Counted from the stretch's first letter, positions 34,272-42,817 are shown. The stretch: DNA of 64,000 nucleotides from Picosynechococcus sp. PCC 7002 (GCF_963860125.1 NZ_CAWLFA010000001.1:868001-932000), one strand, 5' to 3'. The notes: generated by a model not told the origin, from the letters alone. Numbers and translations: made by a program.

Positions 34272-34655
34272 ATGACTCTACCGAAAACCCTTGAAACCCA
34301 TGAAAATGGACGTTTAGTCTGGGATATCGCGGCTGCAGCCGATGACCGGAAAGCCGAAGATATTGCGATTTTGAAGGTAGATCAAATTTCCTATCTGGCG
34401 GATTTTTTCGTTGTGGCGACAGGATTCTCGCGGACTCAGGTGCGGGCGATCGCCGATGCCATCGAAGAAAGATTAGAAACAAAATATGGCAAAGTGCCCC
34501 TACGGATGGAGGGCAAAAGCGAAGGGATGTGGATTCTCCAAGATTATGGCGAAGTGATTGTACACATCTTTCTGCCGCAGGAACGGGAATTTTATAATCT
34601 CGAAGCCTTCTGGGGCCATGCCGAACGCATTGAATTTGAGCCTGCTCTTCCTTAG
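34272..34655 (+). CDS. rsfS: ribosome silencing factor RsfS
   Basis: RsfS binds ribosomal protein uL14 and blocks joining of the two ribosomal subunits in stationary phase or starvation. I use the ATG at 34272, giving 127 residues that begin MTLPKTLETHENGRLVWDIA; an upstream TTG would add eight residues. The family core ILKVDQISYLADFFVVATG, then GKSEGMWILQDYGEVIVHIF, is intact, ending with the EFYNLEAFWGHAER segment. It is divergent from the ABC ATPase gene. nadD is often a neighbour of rsfS in bacteria, but here it is 5.5 kb away. Confidence 0.95.
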   Translation: MTLPKTLETHENGRLVWDIAAAADDRKAEDIAILKVDQISYLADFFVVATGFSRTQVRAIADAIEERLETKYGKVPLRMEGKSEGMWILQDYGEVIVHIFLPQEREFYNLEAFWGHAERIEFEPALP

Positions 34656-34737
34656 ATTTTTTGGGATGAAGCGTCAAGGGTGTCTTTTTAAAAGCCTAGA
34701 CTCTTTCTCGTAATTAATTAAATCAACTCTAGTCAGG

Positions 34738-34768
34738 ATCGCAATGGTGCGTTAGTCGCCGTTGCGAT
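34738..34768. repeat. inverted repeat, possible RNA hairpin
   Basis: ATCGCAATGG pairs with CCGTTGCGAT (one G-U or mismatch) around an 11-nt loop. It lies 83 nt after rsfS and lacks a following T-run. It could be part of a small RNA or a processing site. Confidence 0.4.
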
Positions 34769-34940
34769 ATATTACGCTTGCCATTTATTTTCTCAGAAAA
34801 ATGCTGCGTGACGTTCCGATGGCGGGGCGATTAATTCTTCTCCCAGAAATCATAAAAGGCTTTATCTCTTTACAGTTAAACCCAGCTAAAAAACGATTTT
34901 TCAAGGCTTGTTGATGACTTTTACCTAGTGAAAAGTTGAT

Positions 34941-34958
34941 ATTTCTTTAAGAAGAAAT
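34941..34958. repeat. inverted repeat
   Basis: ATTTCTT, TAAG, AAGAAAT: a perfect 7-bp A/T-rich stem. No T-run follows. Function not evident. Confidence 0.35.
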
Positions 34959-35181
34959 GTAACGCTAGATCTCAGTTTCTCCGGCATTTCCAACCCCAGA
35001 GAAAGTTATTAAGTTTCCCAAAATATTCGTGAATTTTTTTGGCGATCGTCCCGGAGATTCCCTTTTAAGAATTTTTTAAGATATAGAATAAACGTGAATT
35101 GAAATAGCAGCCCGTCACCGTGATTCTGTCCAGTCATGGCATGGAATTAGTGCTATTTTTTTGTTTTGTGGGTCGAAATCC

Positions 35182-36024
35182 ATGAATGTTCAACAATTAC
35201 TACGCGCCTACGAACATGGGGAACGAAACTTTGCCGGAATCAACCTGCAGGGAGCCGATCTCCGGGGTGAGGCATTAATTGGCGTTAACTTCCAGGGGGC
35301 CAACCTCATGGGTGCGAATCTGAGTCGAACATTTTTACTGAAAGCCGATTTGTCTGGGGCGGCATTAAATTGGGCAAACCTCGCCCATGCCAAACTAAAC
35401 GATGCCCAGCTTGTTGGTGCAGATTTAACGAAAGCGACCTTAGACGGGGCCTTTATGGTCAACGCTCAACTGATCGAAGCGCGTTTGTGTGGGGCCAGCC
35501 TAGACCATACCAATTTACGGGGCGGGAACCTCCGGCGGGCTAATTTGTGTGGCGCGAATCTCGCCCGGGTGAACCTATGCCAGGCAAACTTAAATCAGGC
35601 AAATTTAGCCTGGGTCAATGCCCAGGAAGCACGCCTAGGCCATGCGGATCTCCAGCACGCTAATTTACACCATGGCAATTTTAGCCGCGCTTTTTTGCGG
35701 GATGTGAATTTGCTGGGTATGGATTTAGCCGGGCTAAATTTTTCAGGGGCAAAACTTTATGGCGCTAATCTCCGGCAGGCGAATCTCCAGGGGAGTAATC
35801 TCGTCGAAGCCAATCTAAAGCTCGCCTGTTTAGTCGAGGCAGATCTGCGGGGAGCAAAGCTCGTCGGGGCAAAATTAGAAGGGGCAGACCTGCGGAATGT
35901 GCTGCTCGAGCCAGAAAATTTAGCGTATTTACCGGGAATCGATCGTCCGGTGCTGGCTAATTTGACCTATCATTCACCCGATGCCCACGGGGGCTGGCAA
36001 GGGTTACCCCAGGCGGTTGGTTAG
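35182..36024 (+). CDS. pentapeptide-repeat protein
   Basis: A 280-residue protein made almost wholly of A(D/N)LxX repeats, for example INLQGADLRGEALIGVNFQG, forming a right-handed quadrilateral beta-helix from about residue 20 to 250. The start is the ATG at 35182 (MNVQQLLRAYEHGERNFAG), which fits relatives better than the upstream TTG. There is no signal peptide or membrane segment, so it should be cytoplasmic. Pentapeptide proteins are abundant in cyanobacteria and mostly lack known functions; some mimic DNA. Nothing nearby suggests a specific job. Confidence 0.88.
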   Translation: MNVQQLLRAYEHGERNFAGINLQGADLRGEALIGVNFQGANLMGANLSRTFLLKADLSGAALNWANLAHAKLNDAQLVGADLTKATLDGAFMVNAQLIEARLCGASLDHTNLRGGNLRRANLCGANLARVNLCQANLNQANLAWVNAQEARLGHADLQHANLHHGNFSRAFLRDVNLLGMDLAGLNFSGAKLYGANLRQANLQGSNLVEANLKLACLVEADLRGAKLVGAKLEGADLRNVLLEPENLAYLPGIDRPVLANLTYHSPDAHGGWQGLPQAVG

Positions 36025-36114
36025 TTGTCAGTCAGACCTCGCCCAGAGATAGGCAGGGACTGCAAGTTCTGTTATGTTTAAGGACTTAGACAGTCTGGGA
36101 GACAGCCGAAGGGA

Positions 36115-37440
36115 ATGGCTATTTTGCGCAGTGTACGGTTGGCGATCGCCTGTGGTTTAGGCAAAACAATTACAGCGGTGGTACGGGGCCTCAAGCTTAG
36201 TGCGGGCAGTGTCTTACCGGGGGCGATCGCCCGACGCATTTTTCCAGAGATTCTGCCGGATCTGTTCCAACAGGCGAAAAAAGGCGTCATTTTGGTGGTG
36301 GGCACAAATGGTAAAACCACGACTTCTCTGCTAATCAAAGCAATCCTCACGGCCCAGGGCTATAAGCTCGCCCACAATGCTACCGGGGCAAATTTGATCA
36401 ATGGTTTAACGACAGCCCTCCTGGAGCATGCGAATCTTTTCGGCCAACTCGATATTGACTACGCGATCCTCGAAGTGGATGAAAATATTATTCCGATCCT
36501 CCTCAAAACCTGCTCTCCGACCCATATCCTCGCCCTCAATTTATTCCGTGACCAACTCGACCGTTACGGCGAAGTCGATACCATTAGTCAGCGTTGGCAA
36601 GCGGCGATCGCCCCCCTCCCGCCGGAAACCACGATTATCGTCAATGGCGACGACCCGACCCTCAATGATCTGGGGCAAAACCTCAGCCAAACGGTGAAAT
36701 TTTTTGGCCTCAACGAGCCAGACCTATACCTAGAGGCCATCCCCCACGCTGTCGATTCCATTTATTGTCCCCGCTGCGGTGCGCCCCTCACCTACAAAGG
36801 CGTTTACCTGTCCCACCTCGGCGATTACCACTGCGATAGTTGCGGCTTTGCCAAAAATCCCCTCGACATCCACAGTCCAGACTGGGGTCAAATCCTCATC
36901 GGCGTTTATAACAAATACAATACCCTTGCTGCCGCTCTCTTGGCGGAAACCCTGGGTATTCACCGGGACATCATCAACGAACAGATTCAGTCGTTTAAAG
37001 CGGCCTTTGGTCGGGCGGAAGAATTAACCGTCCAAGGAAAATCGGTGCGGATTCTGTTGTCAAAAAATCCCGTGGGCATGAACGAAACAGTCCGCGCCGT
37101 CACTGATTTACAGCAGCAAGGGAAAACGAGCACCGTCCTCGTCGTACTCAATGACCGCACCCCCGACGGCACCGATGTGTCCTGGATTTGGGATGTGGAT
37201 CTCGAAAAGCTCACCCAATCCCCTGGCAAAATTATCATCAGCGGCGATCGCACCTACGACATGGCCCTGCGGCTTCGCTATTGCGAAGGGGCTGCCGAAT
37301 TAATTGTGGAACCGGATTTAACAAAAGCCCTCGACCAGGCGATTGCCCTCAGTCCAGCCGATCAAACCCTCCATATCCTGCCCACCTATTCAGCGATGTT
37401 AGAGGTGCGCCAAATGTTGACGGGCCGCAAAATTTTGTAG
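36115..37440 (+). CDS. murT: MurT-like lipid II isoglutaminyl synthase subunit
   Basis: A 441-residue Mur-ligase-family protein. It has the ATP-binding VVGTNGKTTTSLL (residues 61-73), the DUF1727 C-terminal domain, and a four-cysteine zinc ribbon (Cys218, Cys221, Cys240, Cys243) inserted in the middle domain, which is diagnostic of MurT. MurT activates the alpha-carboxyl of D-glutamate in lipid II, and the amidotransferase GatD supplies ammonia. gatD is normally beside murT, but here the next gene is an unrelated TPR-like protein, so GatD must be elsewhere if the complex exists. The N-terminal 50 residues are longer and more basic than usual. Confidence 0.88.
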   Translation: MAILRSVRLAIACGLGKTITAVVRGLKLSAGSVLPGAIARRIFPEILPDLFQQAKKGVILVVGTNGKTTTSLLIKAILTAQGYKLAHNATGANLINGLTTALLEHANLFGQLDIDYAILEVDENIIPILLKTCSPTHILALNLFRDQLDRYGEVDTISQRWQAAIAPLPPETTIIVNGDDPTLNDLGQNLSQTVKFFGLNEPDLYLEAIPHAVDSIYCPRCGAPLTYKGVYLSHLGDYHCDSCGFAKNPLDIHSPDWGQILIGVYNKYNTLAAALLAETLGIHRDIINEQIQSFKAAFGRAEELTVQGKSVRILLSKNPVGMNETVRAVTDLQQQGKTSTVLVVLNDRTPDGTDVSWIWDVDLEKLTQSPGKIIISGDRTYDMALRLRYCEGAAELIVEPDLTKALDQAIALSPADQTLHILPTYSAMLEVRQMLTGRKIL

Positions 37441-37485
37441 GCTAGCAAAAATAAATTCTGCTCTCCAGCGCCACCGTTTTTTTTG

Positions 37486-37986
37486 ATGGATACCACGACG
37501 CAAATTTTGTTTGAAACTGGCAAGGATGCTTTTCTTCAGGGGGAATATCGCCAAAGCATTGACTATTTCCAGCGCACCGTTGCAAATCTACCTCCCTATT
37601 CCCGCGAATCTGGGGAAGTACAACTTTGGCTTGTCAGTGCATATCAGGCGAACAATCAAGGGGAAAAGGCGATCGCCCTCTGCCGTGAACTAATGACCCA
37701 TCCCTTTGCCAGCACCAGCCAACGGGCCCAGCGACAACTGTACATCCTCGAAGCTCCCAAACTTGAACGGCCCAAGGAGTGGCTCACGGAAATCCCCAGC
37801 TTGGATAATCTTGATCCGGCAAAATCGCTCTATGTCGAAGGCAAGAAAAAAGTGGAAACCAAAGCACTTGCCATCGAGGATTTGGAAGATCTATCCCAAA
37901 TCGAAACCCAGGATAATCAGTTTCTCTGGTGGGCTTTGGGCTTGGGTCTCGTGGGCTTGACCAGTTGGGGCATTTGGGGCGGTTAG
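37486..37986 (+). CDS. TPR-like protein with C-terminal membrane anchor
   Basis: A 166-residue protein starting at ATG 37486, 45 nt after murT. Residues about 5-85 look like two tetratricopeptide helical hairpins (TGKDAFLQGEYRQSIDYFQR, LWLVSAYQANNQGEKAIALC). A charged linker leads to a single C-terminal membrane segment (FLWWALGLGLVGLTSWGIWG), a tail-anchor arrangement. It probably acts as a membrane-tethered protein-binding module. The close spacing suggests co-transcription with murT, but no functional link is known. Confidence 0.7.
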   Translation: MDTTTQILFETGKDAFLQGEYRQSIDYFQRTVANLPPYSRESGEVQLWLVSAYQANNQGEKAIALCRELMTHPFASTSQRAQRQLYILEAPKLERPKEWLTEIPSLDNLDPAKSLYVEGKKKVETKALAIEDLEDLSQIETQDNQFLWWALGLGLVGLTSWGIWGG

Positions 37987-38057
37987 AATCTCCAGCAATC
38001 TAAGAAGGGTAGGGTGGTGCGGTAGGATTTGAAAGCTGTGGCTCCCTTCCCCTCGGT

Positions 38058-39353
38058 ATGATCAAACATTCGTCAGCCTCAACTTTAGAATATTTACCAC
38101 CCCTAACAGAACTGGGGATGGTTCTCCTGCCGATCGCCCCTGGCTGGGGGGTTGCTTGTCTGGGGATTCAAATGATTATGTTGTTAAAACAGGCTGGACG
38201 GCAATTATGGCAGCAACCGTTAACTTGGATTTTTGGGGCTATTTCAGTTTGGCTATTCGGAGTAACGGCGATCGCCCCCTATCCTTTGGAATCTTTGTTG
38301 GGGGTTGCTAACTTTGTCCCGTTTTTCCTAGTTTTTCTCGCTTTCTCGACCCTCTTCAATACCCTGGAACGTTTGGAGCGCTTGGCGTGGCTGATTGTGG
38401 CCCCTTCTTTGGCGATCGCCGTTTTAGGTTTAGGGGAGCTTTGGTTTGGCTGGCGGACGCCCCCTCTGATTTGGCAACTGTTTGGCTGGGGTTTGACAGG
38501 GGAAGGAAATCCCCCCACGCGGTTGTCCTCCACGTTTATGTATGCCAACATTTGCGCCGCCTATCTGCTGATGGCTTTTTTATTGGGGGTGGGTCTGTGG
38601 TTGCGAGATTTCGCTTGGGGAAAGTTACGGCAGTCCCGAATTTTTCTTTATCTCACCGTGACCCTACTCCTCGATGGTGTTGCCCTGATTTTGACAAATT
38701 CCCGGAATGTCTGGGCGATCGCCTTTTTAGGGCTGTTTATCTATGCCATTTATGTGGGTTGGTGGTGGATTTGTGGCTTTGCAACGGGCTTCGGTACCGC
38801 CATTCTCGGCGCATCTTTTGGCCAAACCCCCTGGCGCGATCCCCTGCGCCAGATTGTGCCTTACTATTTTTGGGGACGTTTATCGGATCAAATGCACCGG
38901 GGCCGTGCCATCGAAGATCTCCGCATTACCCAATGGCAGTTTGTCCTAGACATGATTCGTCAGCGGCCTTTGACGGGGTGGGGCATCCGCAGTTTTACCC
39001 CCAGCTATGAAGTGGCGATGAACCGTTGGCTGGGCCACCCCCACAATTTTTATCTGATGCTCACTTCTGAAATTGGCATTCCCTTCGCGGCTTTATTGAT
39101 CGGTACTATTGGCTGGCTCTATGCCCAGGGAGTGTTGGCCTGGCGCAGGTTATCTGACCGGGGCGATCGCCTCCTCCTATTTAGTTATCTGATGGCTTTT
39201 GGCGGTTATGTTTTGTTCAATACCCTTGATGTGACGGTGCTCGATTTGCGTTTAAACTTATTTACTTGGCTCCTCCTGAGCGCGATCTGGGGTTTGGGGC
39301 AGCAAGTAAATCAGGCCGGAAATCAAAGTCAAAGCGACAGCCAGCCAGAATAA
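38058..39353 (+). CDS. O-antigen ligase/polymerase-like membrane protein
   Basis: A 431-residue protein with about eleven membrane helices and a large periplasmic loop (about 270-330; RRLSDQMHRGRAIEDLRITQ is replaced here by GRLSDQMHRGRAIEDLRITQ, then TGWGIRSFTPSYE and LGHPHNFYLMLTSEIG). The Arg and the G-H-x-H-N-x-x-L motif place it in the Wzy/WaaL O-antigen ligase superfamily. IctB, the cyanobacterial protein once called a bicarbonate transporter, belongs to the same superfamily, but this protein is not a clear IctB. Its last 96 nt overlap the 3' end of pgsA on the other strand. The substrate, presumably an undecaprenyl-linked glycan, is unknown. Confidence 0.78.
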   Translation: MIKHSSASTLEYLPPLTELGMVLLPIAPGWGVACLGIQMIMLLKQAGRQLWQQPLTWIFGAISVWLFGVTAIAPYPLESLLGVANFVPFFLVFLAFSTLFNTLERLERLAWLIVAPSLAIAVLGLGELWFGWRTPPLIWQLFGWGLTGEGNPPTRLSSTFMYANICAAYLLMAFLLGVGLWLRDFAWGKLRQSRIFLYLTVTLLLDGVALILTNSRNVWAIAFLGLFIYAIYVGWWWICGFATGFGTAILGASFGQTPWRDPLRQIVPYYFWGRLSDQMHRGRAIEDLRITQWQFVLDMIRQRPLTGWGIRSFTPSYEVAMNRWLGHPHNFYLMLTSEIGIPFAALLIGTIGWLYAQGVLAWRRLSDRGDRLLLFSYLMAFGGYVLFNTLDVTVLDLRLNLFTWLLLSAIWGLGQQVNQAGNQSQSDSQPE

Positions 39354-39794
39354 ACCTAAAGCCAATATTTCCCCTTGGGCGGTAATTGGGTAAATTAACA
39401 AGGCGATCGCCGCAATTTGGGTCACTGTTTTCGCCTTTCCCCAGAGATTTGCCCCCTGAATTTTCTTTTCCCCGGTGACGCGCCAACCAGCAATGGTCAG
39501 TTCCCGCGCCAAAATCAGGAAAACGCCCCAAGCAGGAATTTGTTGTAGATGAACCAAAGATAATAGCGGCGCTGTGACTAGCAGTTTATCCACGAGGGGA
39601 TCAAGAAATTTGCCTAAATCTGTCACCTGATCCAGTTTGCGGGCTAAATAGCCATCCAGCCAATCGGTCAGGGCCACGACGAGAAAAATAATTAGGGCAA
39701 TGAAGCGTAGTCTCGGCGTCGGATTTTCTAACAGAAATAAGAGGAAAGGCACACCCGCCAATCGAGAAACCGTGATCCAAGTGGGTAAATTCAT
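39258..39794 (-). CDS. pgsA: CDP-diacylglycerol--glycerol-3-phosphate 3-phosphatidyltransferase
   Basis: PgsA makes phosphatidylglycerol phosphate, the precursor of phosphatidylglycerol, the only phospholipid of thylakoid membranes. The 178-residue membrane protein has the full CDP-alcohol phosphotransferase motif: Asp47-Gly48, Ala51-Arg52, Gly61, Asp65 and Asp69. Four to five helices follow. The hydrophilic tail (LLPQTPDRAQEEPSK) is encoded entirely within the 96-nt antisense overlap with the O-antigen-ligase-like gene. Confidence 0.94.
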   Translation of the reverse strand: MNLPTWITVSRLAGVPFLLFLLENPTPRLRFIALIIFLVVALTDWLDGYLARKLDQVTDLGKFLDPLVDKLLVTAPLLSLVHLQQIPAWGVFLILARELTIAGWRVTGEKKIQGANLWGKAKTVTQIAAIALLIYPITAQGEILALGLFWLAVALTLISGLIYLLPQTPDRAQEEPSK

Positions 39795-39837
39795 ATAAAC
39801 TTCTCAGAACAACCTAACCTCCCATCATGTCACACCA

Positions 39838-40419
39838 ATGTCTGTTTCCATGACACGCGTTGCCCTCTTTGGTACCAGTGCTGATCCACCTACAGTGGGC
39901 CACCAAGCGATCCTCCGCTGGCTCAGTGAACATTACGATCAAGTGGCGGTTTGGGCTGCCGATAATCCCTTTAAAAAGCATGGGGCATCCTTGGCTCAAC
40001 GGTCGGCGATGTTGCAGTTGGTGATCGAAGATTTGGGTTGCGACAATGTTCTGGTGGATGAACGTCTCAGCGATCGCCGCAGCTTACATACCCTCCAGCG
40101 CGCCCAGACTATTTGGGGTCAAGAAACAGCGTTTTTTTTGGTAATTGGCTCTGATCTGGTCAGTCAAATTCCCCGTTGGTACCGGGCCAAGGATCTCCTC
40201 CAGCAGGTTACTCTCCTCATCTTTCCCCGCCGGGGCTACCCTCTCCAACCAGAAGCACTCCAACAACTAGAAGCCCTCAAGGGTTCCTGGGAAACAGCGA
40301 CCTATGTGCCGCCTTCGGTTTCTTCCAGTGAATATCGCAGTGAAGGCAAACAAAAGACAGTTATTCCCGCTGTTACTGAATATATCCAGACCCACAATCT
40401 GTACCAAGAGCTTTCTTGA
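39838..40419 (+). CDS. nadD: nicotinate-nucleotide adenylyltransferase (NadD)
   Basis: NadD transfers AMP to nicotinate mononucleotide in NAD synthesis. The 193-residue protein has the nucleotidyltransferase signature FGTSADPPTVGH (residues 11-22) and the second phosphate-binding motif VSSSEYRSEG near the C-terminus. An in-frame ATG four codons later (39850, MTRVALFG) is an equally likely start. It is divergent from pgsA (43 nt) and its stop lies 5 nt from the end of the converging membrane-protein gene. Confidence 0.9.
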   Translation: MSVSMTRVALFGTSADPPTVGHQAILRWLSEHYDQVAVWAADNPFKKHGASLAQRSAMLQLVIEDLGCDNVLVDERLSDRRSLHTLQRAQTIWGQETAFFLVIGSDLVSQIPRWYRAKDLLQQVTLLIFPRRGYPLQPEALQQLEALKGSWETATYVPPSVSSSEYRSEGKQKTVIPAVTEYIQTHNLYQELS

Positions 40420-40424
40420 GTCGT

Positions 40425-41141
40425 TTAAAAATTACGCATCAGTCGGGGCGATCGCCGTTTTGGATAGGGTCTTGGGGGAGGATTATTGGGATTTTTGCTA
40501 TAGCGTACCCGCAGTTGTTCCCGCACATCCCAAAACACATCTCGCCGCAAATAGGGATATAGCCCTACCCAAAGATTAAGTCGAGGTACATAGGCATCCG
40601 TCACCTTTAGTTTGGGGCCGAGATTGCGCTGATTCGATAACACCAACAGTTCAACGGCTTGGCCTGGTTTGAGGTTGCGATGGATGGGGGCGACTGGGGC
40701 TTGAATGCGGGCCAAATAGCCTTCTTTGTCACCGACTTCTAAGTTAATGCGGCGTTCTCGATTTTCGACCCGCAACAAACGACCAAGTTTATCGACTTCT
40801 TCCTGGGTACGGACAATTTCTTCGGTGAGGTAAACATCGAGAATCTTGCCCCGCCAAAAAAAACAGTAGGCTTGCCGCCGATATTCCGCATTTTTCAGAC
40901 TGGCTGAGTAAATGGGCGACCAAAACCAATACAAACCACCAATGATTTGGGTCAAGAGCCGCAGGGAATCGGTTTCTCGCAGCAAGAGGCCCAGTAAATA
41001 AAACAAGACCACCAAAATAAAGGAGATTAGGGCGCGTCGTAAAAAATCTTCGGTTTTCCCCCAGTAGTATTGGTATTGCTCGGCGCTGGCGACCAGGGGA
41101 ATCAGTTGTTCAAATTTCTCTTGGGTAATGGGAATGAGCAT
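40425..41141 (-). CDS. conserved cyanobacterial membrane protein of unknown function
   Basis: A 238-residue protein with an N-terminal soluble segment (about 1-35), two membrane helices (about 37-54 and 64-80) and a C-terminal cytoplasmic domain of about 150 residues rich in Arg, Val and Leu. It ends in a proline- and arginine-rich tail (NPNNPPPRPYPKRRSPRLMR). I do not recognise the family and see no catalytic motif. The start is 3 nt from the stop of the Rpn-like gene, so it is very likely co-transcribed with it and with dapB. Confidence 0.72.
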   Translation of the reverse strand: MLIPITQEKFEQLIPLVASAEQYQYYWGKTEDFLRRALISFILVVLFYLLGLLLRETDSLRLLTQIIGGLYWFWSPIYSASLKNAEYRRQAYCFFWRGKILDVYLTEEIVRTQEEVDKLGRLLRVENRERRINLEVGDKEGYLARIQAPVAPIHRNLKPGQAVELLVLSNQRNLGPKLKVTDAYVPRLNLWVGLYPYLRRDVFWDVREQLRVRYSKNPNNPPPRPYPKRRSPRLMRNF

Positions 41142-41144
41142 TGG

Positions 41145-41975
41145 TTAATCTTGGGTGCCCTCTTGTGGCGATCGCCCTTGATGATCCTGAATGATTTTGG
41201 TCACCGCTTCAACAGAATCATCGACAATCTCGGCAATTTCCTCCACCGAAAAATTCCTTTGTAAAAGACGAAGTACAACTGAAATTTCTTTTTCTCGCTG
41301 ACCTCGACGCTGACCTCGACTAAGAATTTCGTTATACCAAGGCGATTCCCGAAGTACAGTCATATCCCACCTCATAATTTGTTGCACAAGGGGCAGTTCC
41401 AATACAAAGCTAGCAAAAAAGGCTAACAGCGGCTCCAATTCATCGAGTCGTTCTTCTTGACGGAGTTGGTGAACCGCCTCTCGAATTAAGCTTTCATCAT
41501 TCCCCCCGGCAAGAATCGGAACAAAGGGCAACAATGAGGTTAGGGATTGGGCCAAAACCAAATTAGCTTCCACCTCCCAAAGATTAATCACCTGATAGTC
41601 CTGCCTCGTTTGCAACCCTTTAAACACCGCTTGGTAGGAAGTCGGAATCTGGGGTTTGCTTGCCGGGGGCAGAATATTGATTAGCACTGGGTAAACGGGC
41701 AAGTTGAATTTTTCCCGCGCTAAGGCTGCATAGGCCGTCATCCGCCGGGGCATCTGGGCGGTATAACGCAACTGCAATTCGTTGAGCAGCAGAAAATCGC
41801 CATCTTGGGGACAGGTCACGCGCAACAGCACATCGCTATCCCGGCTGACCCACTGGAATTGGGGATCGATAAATTCCTGGGCCTGGAGCGTTTGATCCCC
41901 CATGACCCACTGCACCCAGGCATCGGGATTAAGACTAATGAGACGTTTACTGCCAATATCGGCGGATTTAGCCAT
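41145..41975 (-). CDS. Rpn-family (PD-(D/E)XK) nuclease-like protein
   Basis: A 276-residue protein with a PD-(D/E)XK core in its first 120 residues: EFIDPQFQWVSRDSDVLLRV supplies Asp48 and LLLNELQLRY supplies Glu66-x-Gln68, followed by a conserved YAALAREKFNLPVYPVLI strand. This is the Rpn/transposase_31-like group abundant in cyanobacteria and linked to DNA cleavage, recombination or phage defence in E. coli. The C-terminal region has an RGQRRGQREKE stretch encoded by a 12-bp tandem repeat, and a short helical domain with SVEEIAEIVD. It lies 14 nt after dapB and 3 nt before the membrane-protein gene. Confidence 0.75.
   Translation of the reverse strand: MAKSADIGSKRLISLNPDAWVQWVMGDQTLQAQEFIDPQFQWVSRDSDVLLRVTCPQDGDFLLLNELQLRYTAQMPRRMTAYAALAREKFNLPVYPVLINILPPASKPQIPTSYQAVFKGLQTRQDYQVINLWEVEANLVLAQSLTSLLPFVPILAGGNDESLIREAVHQLRQEERLDELEPLLAFFASFVLELPLVQQIMRWDMTVLRESPWYNEILSRGQRRGQREKEISVVLRLLQRNFSVEEIAEIVDDSVEAVTKIIQDHQGRSPQEGTQD
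41297..41320 (-). repeat. 12-bp tandem repeat within the Rpn-like gene
   Basis: Two exact copies of GCTGACCTCGAC on the plus strand, encoding the repeated RGQR unit. Unit length is a multiple of three, so changes in copy number would keep the frame. Confidence 0.75.
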
Positions 41976-41989
41976 AATTTTGGCAAGAA

Positions 41990-42817
41990 CTACAGGATAT
42001 TTTCTAAGCCGTAAACAAGGGTATTCAACTCGGTCACTTTACGAATCGAGAGCAGTACACCGGGCATATAACAGGAGCGATCGCTGGTGTCGTGGCGTAG
42101 GGTATAGATTTGACCAGGGGCACCGAAAATCATTTCCTGGTGGGCGATTAGACCAGGCAACCGAACGCTATGGATGCGGATATTATCTTCGGTGACAGCT
42201 CCCTTTGCACCGGGCATCTCTTCTTTTTCTTCTACTTCAGCGGGATTGAATTGCTTGCCGAGTTCCGCCAGCATCTGCGCCGTTTTAATCGCAGTGCCAC
42301 TGGGAGCGTCGGCCTTTTGGTTGTGGTGTAGCTCGATAATTTCGACGTGATCGAAATATTTAGCGGCCTGTAATGAAGCCTGTTGCAGGAGGACGACGCC
42401 AATGGAAAAATTGGGAATAATCAATGCTCCAGTGCTGGCTTTTTCGGCAAATTCCTTGAGGTCATTAATCTGTTCTTCGCTTAATCCTGTGGTTCCCACA
42501 ACAGGACGCACCCCATAGGCGATCGCCGCACGGGTATTGGCATAGACCCCGCTGGGGTGGGTAAAGTCCACCATTACCCCTTGGATCTTGCTTTGGGTCG
42601 CCATGACCAGGGAAGCCTCTAAATCGTTCACAATGGGGACTTCAACCGCGCCACAGCCAGCAATTTCTCCCGCATCCTGGCCTAAAAGTGCTGGATTTTT
42701 ATCAACAGCAGCGATAATCTCCATATCCGCAGCCCCAGCCACTGCTTTGACCACTTCCCGGCCCATTTTGCCACCGGCACCGTTGATCACCACTGGGATT
42801 TTGTTGATATTTTCCAT
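41990..42817 (-). CDS. dapB: 4-hydroxy-tetrahydrodipicolinate reductase
   Basis: DapB reduces the cyclic intermediate of the diaminopimelate/lysine pathway with NAD(P)H, supplying peptidoglycan and lysine precursors. The 275-residue protein has the nucleotide fold VVINGAGGKMGREVVKA, the DFTHPSGVYAN segment, GTTGLSEEQI, and the catalytic EIIELHHNQKADAPSGTA with the histidine pair and the Lys. It is complete and is the first gene of a probable three-gene minus-strand operon with the Rpn-like and membrane-protein genes. Confidence 0.96.
   Translation of the reverse strand: MENINKIPVVINGAGGKMGREVVKAVAGAADMEIIAAVDKNPALLGQDAGEIAGCGAVEVPIVNDLEASLVMATQSKIQGVMVDFTHPSGVYANTRAAIAYGVRPVVGTTGLSEEQINDLKEFAEKASTGALIIPNFSIGVVLLQQASLQAAKYFDHVEIIELHHNQKADAPSGTAIKTAQMLAELGKQFNPAEVEEKEEMPGAKGAVTEDNIRIHSVRLPGLIAHQEMIFGAPGQIYTLRHDTSDRSCYMPGVLLSIRKVTELNTLVYGLENIL

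Larger units (their letters stand above)
34656..35181. other. 526-nt intergenic region with two hairpins
   Basis: Between rsfS and the pentapeptide gene, both on the plus strand. It contains a 10-bp imperfect stem at 34738-34768, a 7-bp perfect stem at 34941-34958, and a TATAGAAT-like -10 near 35082 that probably serves the pentapeptide gene. The sequence is AT-rich with no tRNA and no ORF with coding character. Confidence 0.5.

Noticed and set aside
38387..39010. 207-codon plus-strand frame inside the O-antigen-ligase-like gene
   Set aside because: It is an alternative frame of a membrane protein with Arg/Pro/Cys-rich composition and no recognisable domain.
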